A stretch of DNA of 64,000 bases from Paulinella micropora (GCA_009731375.1 BJOX01000126.1:480284-544283), one strand, 5' to 3'. Shown: positions 38,071 through 50,804, numbered from the stretch's first letter. The notes: a model not told the origin generated them from the sequence alone. Program-made: numbers and translations.

Positions 38071-40125
38071 TTAGTCGAGACCGGCGCCAATACCCGTCGG
38101 CGTAGTCGGCCGCGGCGGCGGGGGGGCCAAGCTTGTACCCAAGGCAAAGAGCTGCGCCGTCCCCTCGTCCGTGCACTTCCTCGCGTCGACTTCCTCCAGC
38201 TCCTTCCAGCAGGCCAGGGCGTCGACCACGAGCGCTACTTTGACGGAGCGTTCCTCCCGCAACCAGGCCCCCACCGCCGGCCGGCAGGCGCGCACGTCGT
38301 CGTTGTCGTCGCCCGCCAAGCGCACGGCCTCTTCTTGTTCTGCCGCACTGCGGCACGCCTGCAGCGGCGTGGCCCCGAACCACGAGACCTGGCGGTGGGC
38401 GTAGGACTTGCCGTCCTGGCGCCATTTGCCGGGCAGGGCGCCCTTCAGCACGACCGAGCGGCCGTCCAGCCGAAAGCGCAGTGCACGTGGATACTCCCGG
38501 CAGAAACACACGCCATTGATAATAGAGGGCGGCAGCACACACAGGCGCTCCGCCGCCTCGACAAAGTCGGGCCGCCCCGCTGGGCCTGCCCGCGCGAGGC
38601 TGGCGGGCAATGCTTGCAAACGCTCGGAGGCCTTGGCCACCAGGCACGTGAGCTTGCTCATTGTCCACAAAGCGTCGCTGGCGAGCCGCGCAAGCGTCAG
38701 CCCACGCAACAGCGTCTCTGTCCCGTCGAAATACAAGGCCGCTGCCTATCCGATCACGGGCATGAACACCCTGCCCGTTGTCCGGTTGCGCAACAATGTA
38801 AGCCTGCCCGAGGAGTAGTAGTAGGACAGCGCGCCCGAGTCTGTCGCAACTGGCAGCCCGTTGGCGACGGTGCGGTAGCACCGCACCTGTCTGCCAAACA
38901 CACCTAGGCCAGGCAGCAAAGGGAACACCGCCAGCCCCCTACGCTCTGTCTCGTCGTCGCCCTGCAACAAAAAGACCTCGCGGTCCTTGGTTTGGGGCGC
39001 TTTGGTGACAGGGCACAGAAACACGGAACAGGCCGGCAGAGAGGTTCGGTACAGCCCGACCAACTGCTCGGGCGCGCAGTCGCCGGCCTCGGCCCACAGC
39101 CGGGCGATTTGGTACAATATTCGCAGCCAGTGCTGGCGTAACACCATGTTCGCGCTGGCGTCAATCAACTGGTTCTGCAACTGCGTCGCGGGTACCAGGG
39201 CCGCGGTCAGAGCGCGATTCTGCGTTACGACGGGGGCCGCCGCCATAGCGCAAACCGCGCCCACCGCTTGCAAACACGCCGAGGCTACGTATAGGTTTGC
39301 GTACAGCCCCGAGGAACGCTTGAGCAGTTTCCGCGCCTCCTCAGATACCTCCGCGCGCGGTTCCCATTCGAGCAGATCTCTGAATTCCTTGATGCGCCCC
39401 TTCAGCGCCGCCAAGCCCTTGGTTGTTAAGAACATCTCGATCGTGTCGGCAAAGGCGCCCAGCTGCTCGCTCGAGCCCGCGACGCTGAAGGTCTGGGGCT
39501 CGACGACGAGCTTGCGCCTCTTGGCGGGCCCCCCCGCGCCCCCCCGTCTTGCACGGGCGGGGAGCGCCGCGGGGGCAGCGGGCGCACGTGATACTGTGTG
39601 CCAGCCCGTCCGCCGCCCGGACGACGCGCGAGAAGGATGGAGGTGAGCGACGAGGCCGAGCGCTATGGGGTCACCTCTGGCCAACTCCTCGTCGGGGGCC
39701 ATGGTATACGACAGCTGCAGGCCCAGGCTCAGCAGTCCGTCCAGGTGACTGAAGCGCTCGGTCGCGCTGGCCAGCGCTGTCATCAGCAGGGCCAGGTTAT
39801 CCAGCAGCACACACACCCCCCAGCACCCCCTGACGACGGACACCTCGTATGTTTCCAGCCTGGACGCTAAAGCGCGCAGCCTGGTGACCGTGGAGTCGGG
39901 CCCGGCGCCTTGTTCCGCGTCCTGGCCGCGGCGCCACTGCAAGAAATCGTCCCTGCCGAGCAGCGTTCTAAGCAGCGGCGCCGTCTGCTTAGCCCACGGC
40001 CTGGCCCCCAGGGTGCCGTCGTCGTCCCGGCGGATTTCCTGCTCCAGGCTGATCAGGTCCAAGCCCAGCTCTGACAGGGGTGCGTCGTCTGCGCGCGGCT
40101 CTTGTGTGACAAACTCGATGGGCAT
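38071..40125 (-). CDS. Unrecognised long gene interrupted by one in-frame TAG
   Basis: ATG 40125 (upstream GTG 40161 possible). The first ORF ends ...RVFMPVIG at TAG 38746-38748. The same frame continues after the stop (AAALYFDGTETLLRG) for more than 220 codons to 38071, with similar composition and no shift. A single nonsense change in a gene of about 685 codons is the simplest reading; readthrough or two adjacent genes (second ATG 38736) are alternatives. Visible features: a basic NLS-like GGPAKRRKLV (about residue 210), a hydrophobic stretch ACLQAVGAVCAMAAAPVV, and a C-terminal Pro-rich end. Family unknown. Confidence 0.65.
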
Positions 40126-40161
40126 TCCTGGAGCTGCGTTTTCTTGTATACATACACACAC

Positions 40162-40596
40162 AATGCAAAGAGAGGGAGGGGGGGGGTGCCCGCCGGAGAG
40201 GTGGTTAGGAAAGCCGGCGCCGGCGGGACCTTTTCAAAGGGAGAATATTATGACCACTGATTTCAGCAAGATCCTTGCTTATAATTACAGACAAAGGGAT
40301 GCAAAACTCCGGTGTGCTCTGACCCCTCCCCCCCTTCCCCCCCCGCGGACTTATCGCGTTGGGGGTTAGGACACAAGACAGGGGGGGGGGGGGGGGGGCC
40401 CCCCCCCCCCNNNNNNNNNNCCACTGAATTCAGCAAGATCCTTTGCTTATAATTACAGACAAAGGGGTGCAAAACTCCGGTGTGCTCTGACCCCTCCCCT
40501 TTTGGTTTGTGTGTAACACAACCACCTAGCACGTGAGACCAAACAAGCACACCCAAAAGAAATTCTTCTCTGGGATGTCTGCGCAAGAACAGGTTT

Positions 40597-40634
<38 letters not shown>

Positions 40635-40709
40635 CTCCCTTTCGCGTGCGAAATGAATGATTGTTTGTCGTAGTACTTAGGCTTCTGCTTGTGTGCTTTT
40701 GGTTTATAG
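40162..40709. other. Intergenic with duplicated block across a 10-N join
   Basis: About 75 bp starting CCACTGA(T)TTCAGCAAGATC occurs at 40255-40330 and again, 95 percent alike by eye, at 40421-40500. Between them are G and C runs and the gap 40411-40420. Either an assembly overlap or a tandem duplication. A CT array follows (40601-40632). Confidence 0.65.
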
Positions 40710-40901
40710 ACAGGAGCGTCAGCACCGGATTCAGTAGGGGGCCAAGGCGAGGAGGATCTGCTTTTGCTTATCTCTGGTCACTTGCTGGCAAAGACGCGGC
40801 CCTCGTTGCCCATCTGCAGCCAGGACGGCTGTTGTGCACAAGCACTGGACGACAATCTCTATTGCGCGATCCACGAGCCTGGCTGGTTAGAAAAAACCTA
40901 A
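40710..40901 (+). CDS. Candidate small exon or ORF with Cys-rich end
   Basis: Open for 63 codons to TAA 40899-40901 and reads GASAPDSVGGQGEEDLLLLI, then PICSQDGCCAQALDDNLYC. There is no ATG; directly upstream is a text-book 3' splice-site shape (pyrimidine-rich TTCTGCTTGTGTGCTTTTGG then TTTATAG). This may be a terminal exon or chance. No donor site was identified. Confidence 0.25.
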   Translation, partial: TGASAPDSVGGQGEEDLLLLISGHLLAKTRPSLPICSQDGCCAQALDDNLYCAIHEPGWLEKT

Positions 40902-40974
40902 CACAGCACTTCTTCGCTCTCTCTCTCTCTCTCTCTTATTCTTCTTCTTCTTGTTCTCGTTCTTGAAGATACTA

Positions 40975-43173
40975 TTAAAAATGGAAAATGAGCAGTGTAA
41001 GCTCTGATAGCAGCTTCCAGCAGGCGGTGCCAGTGTAGATGTCGTCGCTACTGCCCGGCAGCGGCATCGACACGTCCAGCTCAAAGCTCATGCGCGGGTT
41101 TTCCGGGTCCTGCCGCAGGTAACGAACCCAGCGCCCGCCGCCACCCAGCGCGGCCAGCCGCAGGTTAGGCCAGGTGCTGGGCGAACAGTAGGACACCTGC
41201 TGTACCTCCCGGGCGATCACGTCGACCAGATAGGTGCTCTGCCGTGGATTGCTCGCGTTGCTAGGCGAGAGCATTATCAGCGCGCCCGAGTTTAAAACTA
41301 CCAGCGCTATGCCCTGCAGCGGGATCACCAGGCACTGCTCTACTTGCTCCGAAACAAACGTCGGTTCCCACAGCTTTCTCTCCCTGAACACATACGAAGG
41401 CACGCCCGCGTTATCCGAAGACGGCGACGCTTGCAGCCACACCTGCAAGTTGCAATAGCCTAGCAGCCCCAGGTCGTCTACGTTCTCGCCGCCCAGAACC
41501 GACAGACCCTCAGACCAGACAGTAGCACTACCCGCCCGCGAACCGGGTAGCAACTCCCCTGCGTAGGCTAGGAGCGAACCGCCCGCCCAGCTGTACAACC
41601 CGTTCTCTACCAAGGGCTCCGCCGGCGCTGTCTCCCCGGTCAGCGCCTCGCTACTCCATTCAACCGCGAGCGATCCTACCTCACACGGGGACACCGTAAA
41701 CCAGAGCGCCCGCTGCTGGCTGCTGCTACCGACCGGCGCTAGGGCTTGCAGAGGAGCTAGCAGCAGCAGGCAGCTAGGGGGCAGCAGCACGCCCGCCCCC
41801 GCGCCTGCTAAACCGGGAGGTGGACTAGGCGCCCAGCGGCCTCCGGGCGTAGACAGCGGGGCTGACGACCAGAGCCAGACCCGCAGCCTGGCTACTAGCC
41901 TCGGCGCTACAGCCACTGCAGCCACCAGCGTGACGCCCCACACGGCGCCGTCGCGCACCTGCAGCGCGCCGTGCAGCGCCTCCTCGCTCAGCACAAACGT
42001 AAATGACTGGAGCCAAACGCTGCTATACACAAACGCGTACGTCGTCGCCTGGGCAGAACCGCTGACCTGGTAAGCAAGCACCGCGTCGTCTAGCCCGTCC
42101 AGGTCCAGGTCGCCCAGCGCCAGCCGGGGCTCACGAAACAGCAGCTTACCAGCCTTCACCGACAGCAGCGTCTCAAACGGAAGTTCCCCCAAGTCCAACC
42201 TCAGCTCCCAGGGCTGCAGTACACGGCAAACCAACCCCTCACGGTTGCTTGCGCGCAGCACGCCGCCCGGGCAGCTGTACGTCACCCCCGCGCCCTCGAT
42301 GTTGTCACCATAATCGACCGCACAGTATAGTGTGCACTCCCGCCCGTCGGGCGCCAACCACCTGCACTGGTTGCCCACCATCATCGAACTATTGGGCAGT
42401 TGCCGCTGGCAGACATACGACCCAGCTCCGTGTGGCCCTGCCACGTAGGGTCCGTAAGCCACTGCCCATTCCTGGGGTACGTGCAATTAAAGCTCCCCAC
42501 CAGGTTGGTGCACGTTGCGTTGGGATGACAGTCGTGCGTTCTCAACGCGCACTCGTCAACGTCCAAGCAACCGCTGACGTTCCATGTCGAATAAACAGGA
42601 ATAGCCCCCGCCCCGCTGAGCAACGCCACGTCCCGCGGGCACTGCACCGTGACATTTCCCCCCGGGGGGCTCCCCGTCGAGTACCCGCGCTGGCACGACG
42701 CCGCACAGCTGCTCGTGTTCCGAGGCCCCTGACACTTGCTAAAGTCGTATTTCAACCGCGTGCTCGCGTCGCTGTTGCGCACGTCGCACCTCACCTACCC
42801 CACCTCCAATCCAGTACCGTCTAGATAACAGGTGCTGATCAACGAGTTCGACGCAAGCTGTACGAACGGCTGATAGAATGGCTGACTACAAAAACACCAA
42901 GCCAGACTCCACCCCGTGTTGTTCAAGCTCACGTTCGTCAAAGTGGCTACGTTGAGAGTTAGGTCCCCCAAGGTTTCGTTTCGGTACTGTATTAGCGAAC
43001 CATTTAAGCACTTGGCATCTGGAGCCCCCCCCAACCCCCGTGCAGGGCAGCAACGGGTCAATAGCACACACCGCACGCCTGGTTTTGACTAGCAGCACAG
43101 CCTCCGACAAGATCAGCACCTGCGCGCCAAGCAATAGCAAGGCCAGGCGCTGCAGCCCCGTTGTCCGGCACAT
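40975..43173 (-). pseudogene. Large EGF-containing glycoprotein gene, frames broken
   Basis: Minus strand. A signal peptide starts at ATG 43173 (LQRLALLLLGAQVLILSEA). Text then appears in other frames: sequon-rich NVATLTNVSLNNTGW (about 42950), a Cys-rich part ending in an EGF-like module (CLDVDECALRTHDCHPNATC, about 42570-42500), and from 42486 to 40975 a long open part with a sushi-like VTYSCPGG, an FG-GAP/calcium-loop-like LALGDLDLDGLDDAVLAY (about 42110) and a hydrophobic end LLSELTLLIFHF. At least three frame changes are needed (near 43040, 42795 and 42450). The layout suggests a type I envelope or cell-surface glycoprotein of about 730 residues. Host origin of the EGF module is possible. 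Not expected to be functional as it stands. Confidence 0.6.
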
Positions 43174-43430
43174 TTCTGGCTTTGGTTTTTTTCTCTCGCA
43201 CACACACACGTTCTCTGTTTCGCCTGCTTCCTTTTTCTTTTCACAGCCCAAGCCAGAGTTAGTTAGTTAGTGTGGGACGGGAAGCAAAGGAAGAGGACTA
43301 CCGGGGAGGGAAGGGGGGCAGGGAGCGGGAGGAGAAGCAAGGGAGAGAGGGAGGGGAAAGTGAGATGCTGTAAAACTCTTTTTTGTTTCCTTTTTTAATT
43401 AGTACTTTGGGATTGCCTACCTCACTGTCG
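43174..43430. other. Intergenic
   Basis: G-rich spacer between two minus-strand genes. TTTTTTAATTAG at 43391 is a weak poly(A)-type signal for the upstream glycoprotein gene on the other side only if read through. No gene. Confidence 0.5.
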
Positions 43431-46369
43431 CTACGGCGCGAGAGCTACGCCGTAATGAGCTAGCAATTGCTCGGTTAAAAGCTTCTCCACTGCAGCAGCA
43501 TTGAACGTAGGGTTCAGTGTCTCCTCCTCTGAATAGCCGAGGAGTATTTCTTTGTTAGCCCGCTCAGCAGGGGGAATAATTCCTTCGCATATCGCCGAGA
43601 TGATCCTGGCGATATACAACCTGCTCTTGCTACTCTTTGCATAGTCATCCTTGCCCGTGACGTAAACCAGCTTGGACGGCCCGACCTTTCCCCAGGAGCG
43701 CTCCACTAGTCGGAAGCTCCCCCCCCGCAGCCCCAGCGCGGGTCGCGGCTTTTCATCAATTAGCCGTAGCACCACCAGCCTGCCCGAGAAGGCTGTGTCC
43801 TCTTGCACCTCTGCCCACCCCAATCTTTTAGGGGAATTAGCGTCGTCCAGGCACCACCAGCCCCCCATGTCGTCGGCGCCGCGCCGGTAAGCATAGTAGT
43901 GCCCGGACTCGGGCGTTGCACCAGTATGGCACGCCACCGCCTCCAGCAGGTACGTGTACCTTTTTCCCTCGCCCGGGGTCTGCGCAATAGAAGAAAGATC
44001 AGCAAAGGGAATCTGTACGGTAGGGGTAAGCAGTAGCGGGGTTTTTAGCTTTTTTGGTTTTGAGTTCTTCATTCTAACGTCAATGTCTGTGCGCTGTATA
44101 GCCAGCACCAGCCAGGGCGCGGCCCCGCTGGAATTTTCTGCCAGCAGACTGCGCGTATAGGTGCAACCCCTTTGGACGAAATTTGGTCCGCACGTGGAGC
44201 AGAGTGCGTAGTTTTGGTCACGCCTTGTCTATTGGAAGTAGGTATCTATGATTTCCTGGAGGGTCAGATGCAGTTCCAGGGAATCTAACTTTTCGTACTT
44301 CTTTCCTCTTTTTTTCTCCTGCTTGGCTTCTATGGGCAAGTCAAGGACAATGCCCTGATGGAGCCACGGTGATTGTTTGTGTAAATTTATGTGGTTTCCT
44401 GCGTAACAGACTCTTCGTTCGACTTCTTGATATTGCAGGCTGCTTTCCCACTGGTGCTTAAAAACACTGCAAGTCTCTGCGCCCGTTGGTTGATAGATTG
44501 CATGATTAATTTTAGCGACCGCCTCAGCCACGTCAGCCATCCTGCCCCCGGAGCCACTCTCGTCCGCGGAATTGAGTTTGTGTACATCCTTTAGAATGCC
44601 TTGGAGAGAGTCGAGAAGCTGTGTATTTCTTACAAACCCGCTTCCGTACGGAACCAGGCCGTTACACAACGCCCCCAGCCGGCAGCCTGCACACCGACCG
44701 CAAGACCCTTCAAAATCCGACATCCTGCCGGCTAGTACCGGACAAAGACACTGAACCGCAGCGTTTAAATAACACTGGACGTTAGGATTTAGCAGGGGCT
44801 TAGGCGGCGGCTCCTCGGAGACGCCGACAAGCCCTTCTTCCTGGTAGCTAGCGGCTCGGGTCGCCACCAGCGCCGCGGCTTCGGCTTTCTGTGTCTTGTC
44901 ATACCACGCCAGACAGAAGCCATCCGCTACAAGCAGATCAAGCTTATTATCAGCGCTCCCACTCGGCTTTTGTGTTTTCACCAAGCCAGCCAAGTGGTTG
45001 CCTAGCCACAGTCTTTGCGGGCCCAACAAGGTGTACTTTGCCGTTTCTAGCTTACCAAGTTCTTCCCACTGAGCTTCGGTTAGTTTGTACTCTTTTCTTT
45101 CATGGCCGGCCAAATATTCCTTCTGGAACCAACTGTTGAAAATGCGTGACTCAGAATTGACAGGTTTGCGCACGCCCTGACTTGGACGCGCCCGTTCATT
45201 GCAGGCCGCGCTGTCCCCGAACTTTTGCTTGAACTTCTTCTTGATACTTATCCAGAGCGCAACCTGCGCGTCGATCTGTCGGCACACACCGGGAGATTCC
45301 ATGTAAAAACCTCCTCCCCCCCATATTTTGCTATTCTGCGCCAAGACCATAAGCGCTTGGCTAACGTTAACTTGGCGTAAGTGCTCGTCTGTGCGTTGTT
45401 TCTTCTCGGGGGGGTGCCGGGCGCCCGCCGGGAACCAGCTGAAGCTACTGCTGCTACTTCTCGCTCGCCCACGCGAGCTTGGGCTTGACTGCAGAACCGG
45501 TTGGCCTGCTCCATGGTTTTTTTAACCCACTTGTCTAAAAAGGGCACGCTTGCGCCGGGCCCCTGCGGCGGGCTACTCTCGCCCGCCCGCGCGATCTGGT
45601 CCTTCTTCAGCCGAGCCAAAACACCGTTTAAATTTGCAAAGTACTCGCCGTTCAAGTCTGCAGTGACAACCTGCCCTTCAAGCGCAGTCCGGGCCGCTGT
45701 CTGCAGCGCTTTCTCCAGATCTGGCTTCTTCAGCAGATAGCGCATAAGGCGGGGGTCGTCGGTCAGGATCCAGTGCACCTCACCGACTGGCAGTATATCA
45801 CGCCAGATAGGCGGGCACAGCCTTTGGAAAAGCTGTTGGGCCCTAGCAAAGTACAGCGAATGCCCGTGTATCAAACCCATCTTGTAGTTGATAAACTCGA
45901 GCTCCAAAAACGCTTTAGTAGTAGATTTATCATCCGTTAGATCCTCACAAACCGCTTCAAAGTCTTTTCTTAACTTTATAAGGACCCCCCATTCATCCGC
46001 GTCGTCCTCGGCCAGTTTTGCAAACAGCGTTTTGTTCTGTTTGGAAAAGTCAGTGTAGTAGTTGACCTCTAGCGCATCCCACCCCGCGCGATCCCTGTCA
46101 AACGCTATCTTCAGCAGAGCATCTGCGTCGTCCTTCACATGCCCCAACATCTCCTGCGAGGCGTTCTCCCAGTAACGCAACTCGTCGTACATCAGCCTCC
46201 ACACTGCCGAGATGTTTTTGGGGAAAGATGCAACGAGTTCTTGTTCCATGAACTCCTCTACCCCGCTTCCCTTAGCAAACAAGTAGTTTACCACATATCC
46301 CACGCTGTGCAATCTAGCAAGCCTGTCCGTTAACAACACCAAGCGCTTTTGCTGCGCTTGTGTTACCAT
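43431..46369 (-). pseudogene. USP-type ubiquitin protease (C19), one frameshift and one TAG
   Basis: ATG 46369. The N-terminal part (46369 to about 45400) is a helical domain without known motifs. A frame change near the G7 run at 45409-45415 leads to the catalytic part. The Cys box NPNVQCYLNAAVQCL (about 44790) is the USP nucleophile region. The frame is interrupted by TAG 44229-44231 after DTYFQ, then continues in the same frame (ALCSTCG zinc pair, about 44190). The His box ESGHYYAYRR (about 43900) and WWCLDDANS, FSGRLVVLRLI follow. All catalytic elements are present in order. USPs remove ubiquitin from proteins; a viral one would counter host ubiquitin-dependent control. CAG to TAG is a one-base change. 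Stop at 43431. Confidence 0.8.
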
Positions 46370-46514
46370 ACCGTTTTCCTTTTCTTTTTTCTTCGCTGCC
46401 CTTCTTATAATTTAAGAAGTGCAGTCCCTCACGTTTTCCCCCCTTCTCTCTTCTCTCTTCTCCCCCTCCCCCCCCCCCCCCCCCCCTTTTCCCTTTCTCC
46501 CCCCCCCCCCCCCC
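46370..46514. other. Poly-C tract leading to gap
   Basis: CT- and C-rich sequence before the N gap 46515-46963. Looks like the low-quality contig ends seen elsewhere. Confidence 0.7.
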
Positions 46515-46963
46515 NNNNNNNNNNNNNNNNNNNNNNNNNNNNNNNNNNNNNNNNNNNNNNNNNNNNNNNNNNNNNNNNNNNNNNNNNNNNNNNNNNNNNN
46601 NNNNNNNNNNNNNNNNNNNNNNNNNNNNNNNNNNNNNNNNNNNNNNNNNNNNNNNNNNNNNNNNNNNNNNNNNNNNNNNNNNNNNNNNNNNNNNNNNNNN
46701 NNNNNNNNNNNNNNNNNNNNNNNNNNNNNNNNNNNNNNNNNNNNNNNNNNNNNNNNNNNNNNNNNNNNNNNNNNNNNNNNNNNNNNNNNNNNNNNNNNNN
46801 NNNNNNNNNNNNNNNNNNNNNNNNNNNNNNNNNNNNNNNNNNNNNNNNNNNNNNNNNNNNNNNNNNNNNNNNNNNNNNNNNNNNNNNNNNNNNNNNNNNN
46901 NNNNNNNNNNNNNNNNNNNNNNNNNNNNNNNNNNNNNNNNNNNNNNNNNNNNNNNNNNNNNNN
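46515..46963. other. Assembly gap (449 N)
   Basis: Run of N; may hide the promoter or first codons of the following LRR gene. Confidence 1.
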
Positions 46964-48974
46964 GCTATCGTCGTCGGGTACTAGTCCGTCAGCAGTGATG
47001 ACATCGAGCGTTGCCAACGAAGAGCCTGACAAGCTTGACTCACCTGCCGTTGCAGCTTGCGGCGATGCTCAGACCGCTCCGGCGGGGGGTATGCCGCCCT
47101 TGCTCTCAGTGCTAGTGACAGATTGCCTCCAGGCTCTGCCTGATCTTTCATTGCTTGTCCAGCGGACGGAGAAACTGCAGCAAAGTTTCGGCGCCCTGAT
47201 CAGTCACTGTCTTCCCAAAGACACTGTGAACCGTTCCCCGACTGAAGAGGCTGTTGTGGATGAGGTTGCGGGCTTCGTGGCCAAGGCGTTAGCAACTTAC
47301 CTAGGTTCCGCGGACAGCTCTGCGCCGGGAGCCCGAGAAGGAGGAGGGGGCGGCGTCCTGGAGCTGGCGCCAGGCGCAGACTGCACGGACGGGGGGAACG
47401 TGCCCGTGCTGCTGGATCAACTGCTGTTTATGGTGCCCAATGTAACGGAGCTGCGACTGCACGGGAGCGTGCTGGCGGTGGCCAACTGCCTGGCCATAGT
47501 TTTCAACAGGACGGGAGGCTTCGTCCGGCACGGCAACATCCAACCGTGGTCCCTACACCTGGAGGTCTCCGAAGAGGGGGGCACGGAGGCCTTCGGCAGG
47601 CTGCAGATCGCGTTGCAGCAGTGGCAACAGAAAAGCACGCTGGAGCTCTCGGGAGCCTACTGGACGGACGAGCGCCTAGTAAACCTGGTGGCACAGGCGC
47701 AGCTGCAGGGTCTGCAAGAGCTTGTGATCAAGGACTGCCCCGCGGTGGCGCTGGAACAGCTATCACGTATCTGCGAATCGCTGCCCACGCTGTGCAGCGT
47801 GAGCGCCAAGAACTGTAAGGAGGTCCGCAGCCTAGACCTGCACGGCCAGTTCTGGAACGACACGCGGGTCGAGGAGCTTGTGGTCAAGGGCAATTTCGGC
47901 GCGCTGGAGGAACTGCGCATCCACGACTGTCCATTGTTCGAGGGAACCCTGATCGGACGGACCTGCGCTCGGCTCCCTAACCTGCGTTGTCTGGTGCAGA
48001 GGCGCCTCTCCCCGTACTTCCTCCCTTGCCTTGGCCCCCCTATTCCCTGGCCCCACACCCCTGCCCTTGTCTATCCCAAGCTGGAAAACCTGCAGGTAGA
48101 GATCTCCCTCGCTGCCTTTGAAGAAACCACTCGGCCGCCCCACCCCGCGCAGGGGCTATTGGCCAAGGTAACACTGTCCAGGCCGCTCCGCCTCGCGCTG
48201 ACGCTAGACATGGGGGCGTTCAGCGCCGAGGACGCCCAGGTGCGTCGGTTGCTCTCCTTTGTCGACACTTGGCAACTTTCACAGCCTGGGCTCCAGTGCG
48301 AGCTGCGCCTGCGTAACCTGGCCCTGTACGAACACAGGCTCAGCGGCCTGTGTTCTTCGGCCTGTGCCTTCCAGTCGCTGCTGGCGGGGCTCCTGCACAG
48401 GTTTGAACTTACCCAACTCGACGTTAAGATACAAGACTGTGACACAGACTTTCTTGAACCCCTCTATCACATCAGTCGCTGGCAGTGCAGAGAACGCTCA
48501 GCCTGCGGCGGCGCCACCGGCTCGCAGGGCCTGCAGAAGCTGCGTATTACGCACCTGGTTGGCGCCTGGAAGCTTGCCCTAATGGGCACGAGCGCAGGCA
48601 TGGTCTTCGCTGACGAAACCACCGGGACGCTCCTCGACCACGCCAACTGCCGCCTGCCCAGTAGTCTTGCCAGGCTTTTTCTGCCCGACAGCGCCCACCA
48701 CGCTACCGACACCCTCAGGAGCATCGAATGGATCATCGAGCTGGGCGACCTCAGGCTCGATGCCGCCAACAGTGCACGCTACACACAACTGCTGCGCGCC
48801 CTCTCCGCCCTCGCCACCCACCCTGCCTGCACCTTCAACGTGCGTTTGGGCGCACAAGGGCCCCTCAACCCACTCACTCTCTCTGCCGCCGCTAACAACA
48901 TCTTTGGTCCCCAGCCCAGCCCGCTGCCGCGGACTGGAGTAGAGAACGCGCCCCCCGCCGGGCTGAGATTCTAA
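46964..48974 (+). CDS. Leucine-rich-repeat protein (paralogue 3), 5' end uncertain
   Basis: Open from the gap to TAA 48974; first Met in sequence at about 46997 (MTSSVANEEPDKL). About 660 residues. A helical N-terminus (PPLLSVLVTDCLQALPDLSL) is followed by LRR-type units of RNI/F-box-LRR character: NVTELRLHGSVLAVANCL, GLQELVIKDCPAVALEQLS, TLCSVSAKNCKEVRSLDL, ALEELRIHDCPLFEGTL, GLQKLRITHLVGAW. It is related in style to paralogues 1 and 2 but has longer repeats. The C-terminus includes a GC hairpin (AGCCCGC at 48918). TTTTTTATTAAAC follows 20 bp after the stop. Confidence 0.75.
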
Positions 48975-49016
48975 GTGTATAAGACGTAATTGGATTTTTT
49001 ATTAAACTTTTTTTTT

Positions 49017-49781
49017 NNNNNNNNNNNNNNNNNNNNNNNNNNNNNNNNNNNNNNNNNNNNNNNNNNNNNNNNNNNNNNNNNNNNNNNNNNNNNNNNNNNN
49101 NNNNNNNNNNNNNNNNNNNNNNNNNNNNNNNNNNNNNNNNNNNNNNNNNNNNNNNNNNNNNNNNNNNNNNNNNNNNNNNNNNNNNNNNNNNNNNNNNNNN
49201 NNNNNNNNNNNNNNNNNNNNNNNNNNNNNNNNNNNNNNNNNNNNNNNNNNNNNNNNNNNNNNNNNNNNNNNNNNNNNNNNNNNNNNNNNNNNNNNNNNNN
49301 NNNNNNNNNNNNNNNNNNNNNNNNNNNNNNNNNNNNNNNNNNNNNNNNNNNNNNNNNNNNNNNNNNNNNNNNNNNNNNNNNNNNNNNNNNNNNNNNNNNN
49401 NNNNNNNNNNNNNNNNNNNNNNNNNNNNNNNNNNNNNNNNNNNNNNNNNNNNNNNNNNNNNNNNNNNNNNNNNNNNNNNNNNNNNNNNNNNNNNNNNNNN
49501 NNNNNNNNNNNNNNNNNNNNNNNNNNNNNNNNNNNNNNNNNNNNNNNNNNNNNNNNNNNNNNNNNNNNNNNNNNNNNNNNNNNNNNNNNNNNNNNNNNNN
49601 NNNNNNNNNNNNNNNNNNNNNNNNNNNNNNNNNNNNNNNNNNNNNNNNNNNNNNNNNNNNNNNNNNNNNNNNNNNNNNNNNNNNNNNNNNNNNNNNNNNN
49701 NNNNNNNNNNNNNNNNNNNNNNNNNNNNNNNNNNNNNNNNNNNNNNNNNNNNNNNNNNNNNNNNNNNNNNNNNNNNNNNNN
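49017..49781. other. Assembly gap (765 N)
   Basis: Preceded by poly-T and followed by 120 bp of almost pure G (49784-49902). The G run next to the gap is probably a sequencing artefact. Confidence 1.
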
Positions 49782-49799
49782 AAGGGGGGGGGGGAAAAA

Positions 49800-50804
<1,005 letters not shown>

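Noticed and set aside
38746-44231. Reassignment of TAG (or TGA) as a sense codon
   Set aside because: Intact genes of the island end in all three stops (TAG at 31898, 36730; TGA at 12152, 34672, 52103; TAA at 29998, 48974). Frameshifts also occur, so decay explains the internal stops better.
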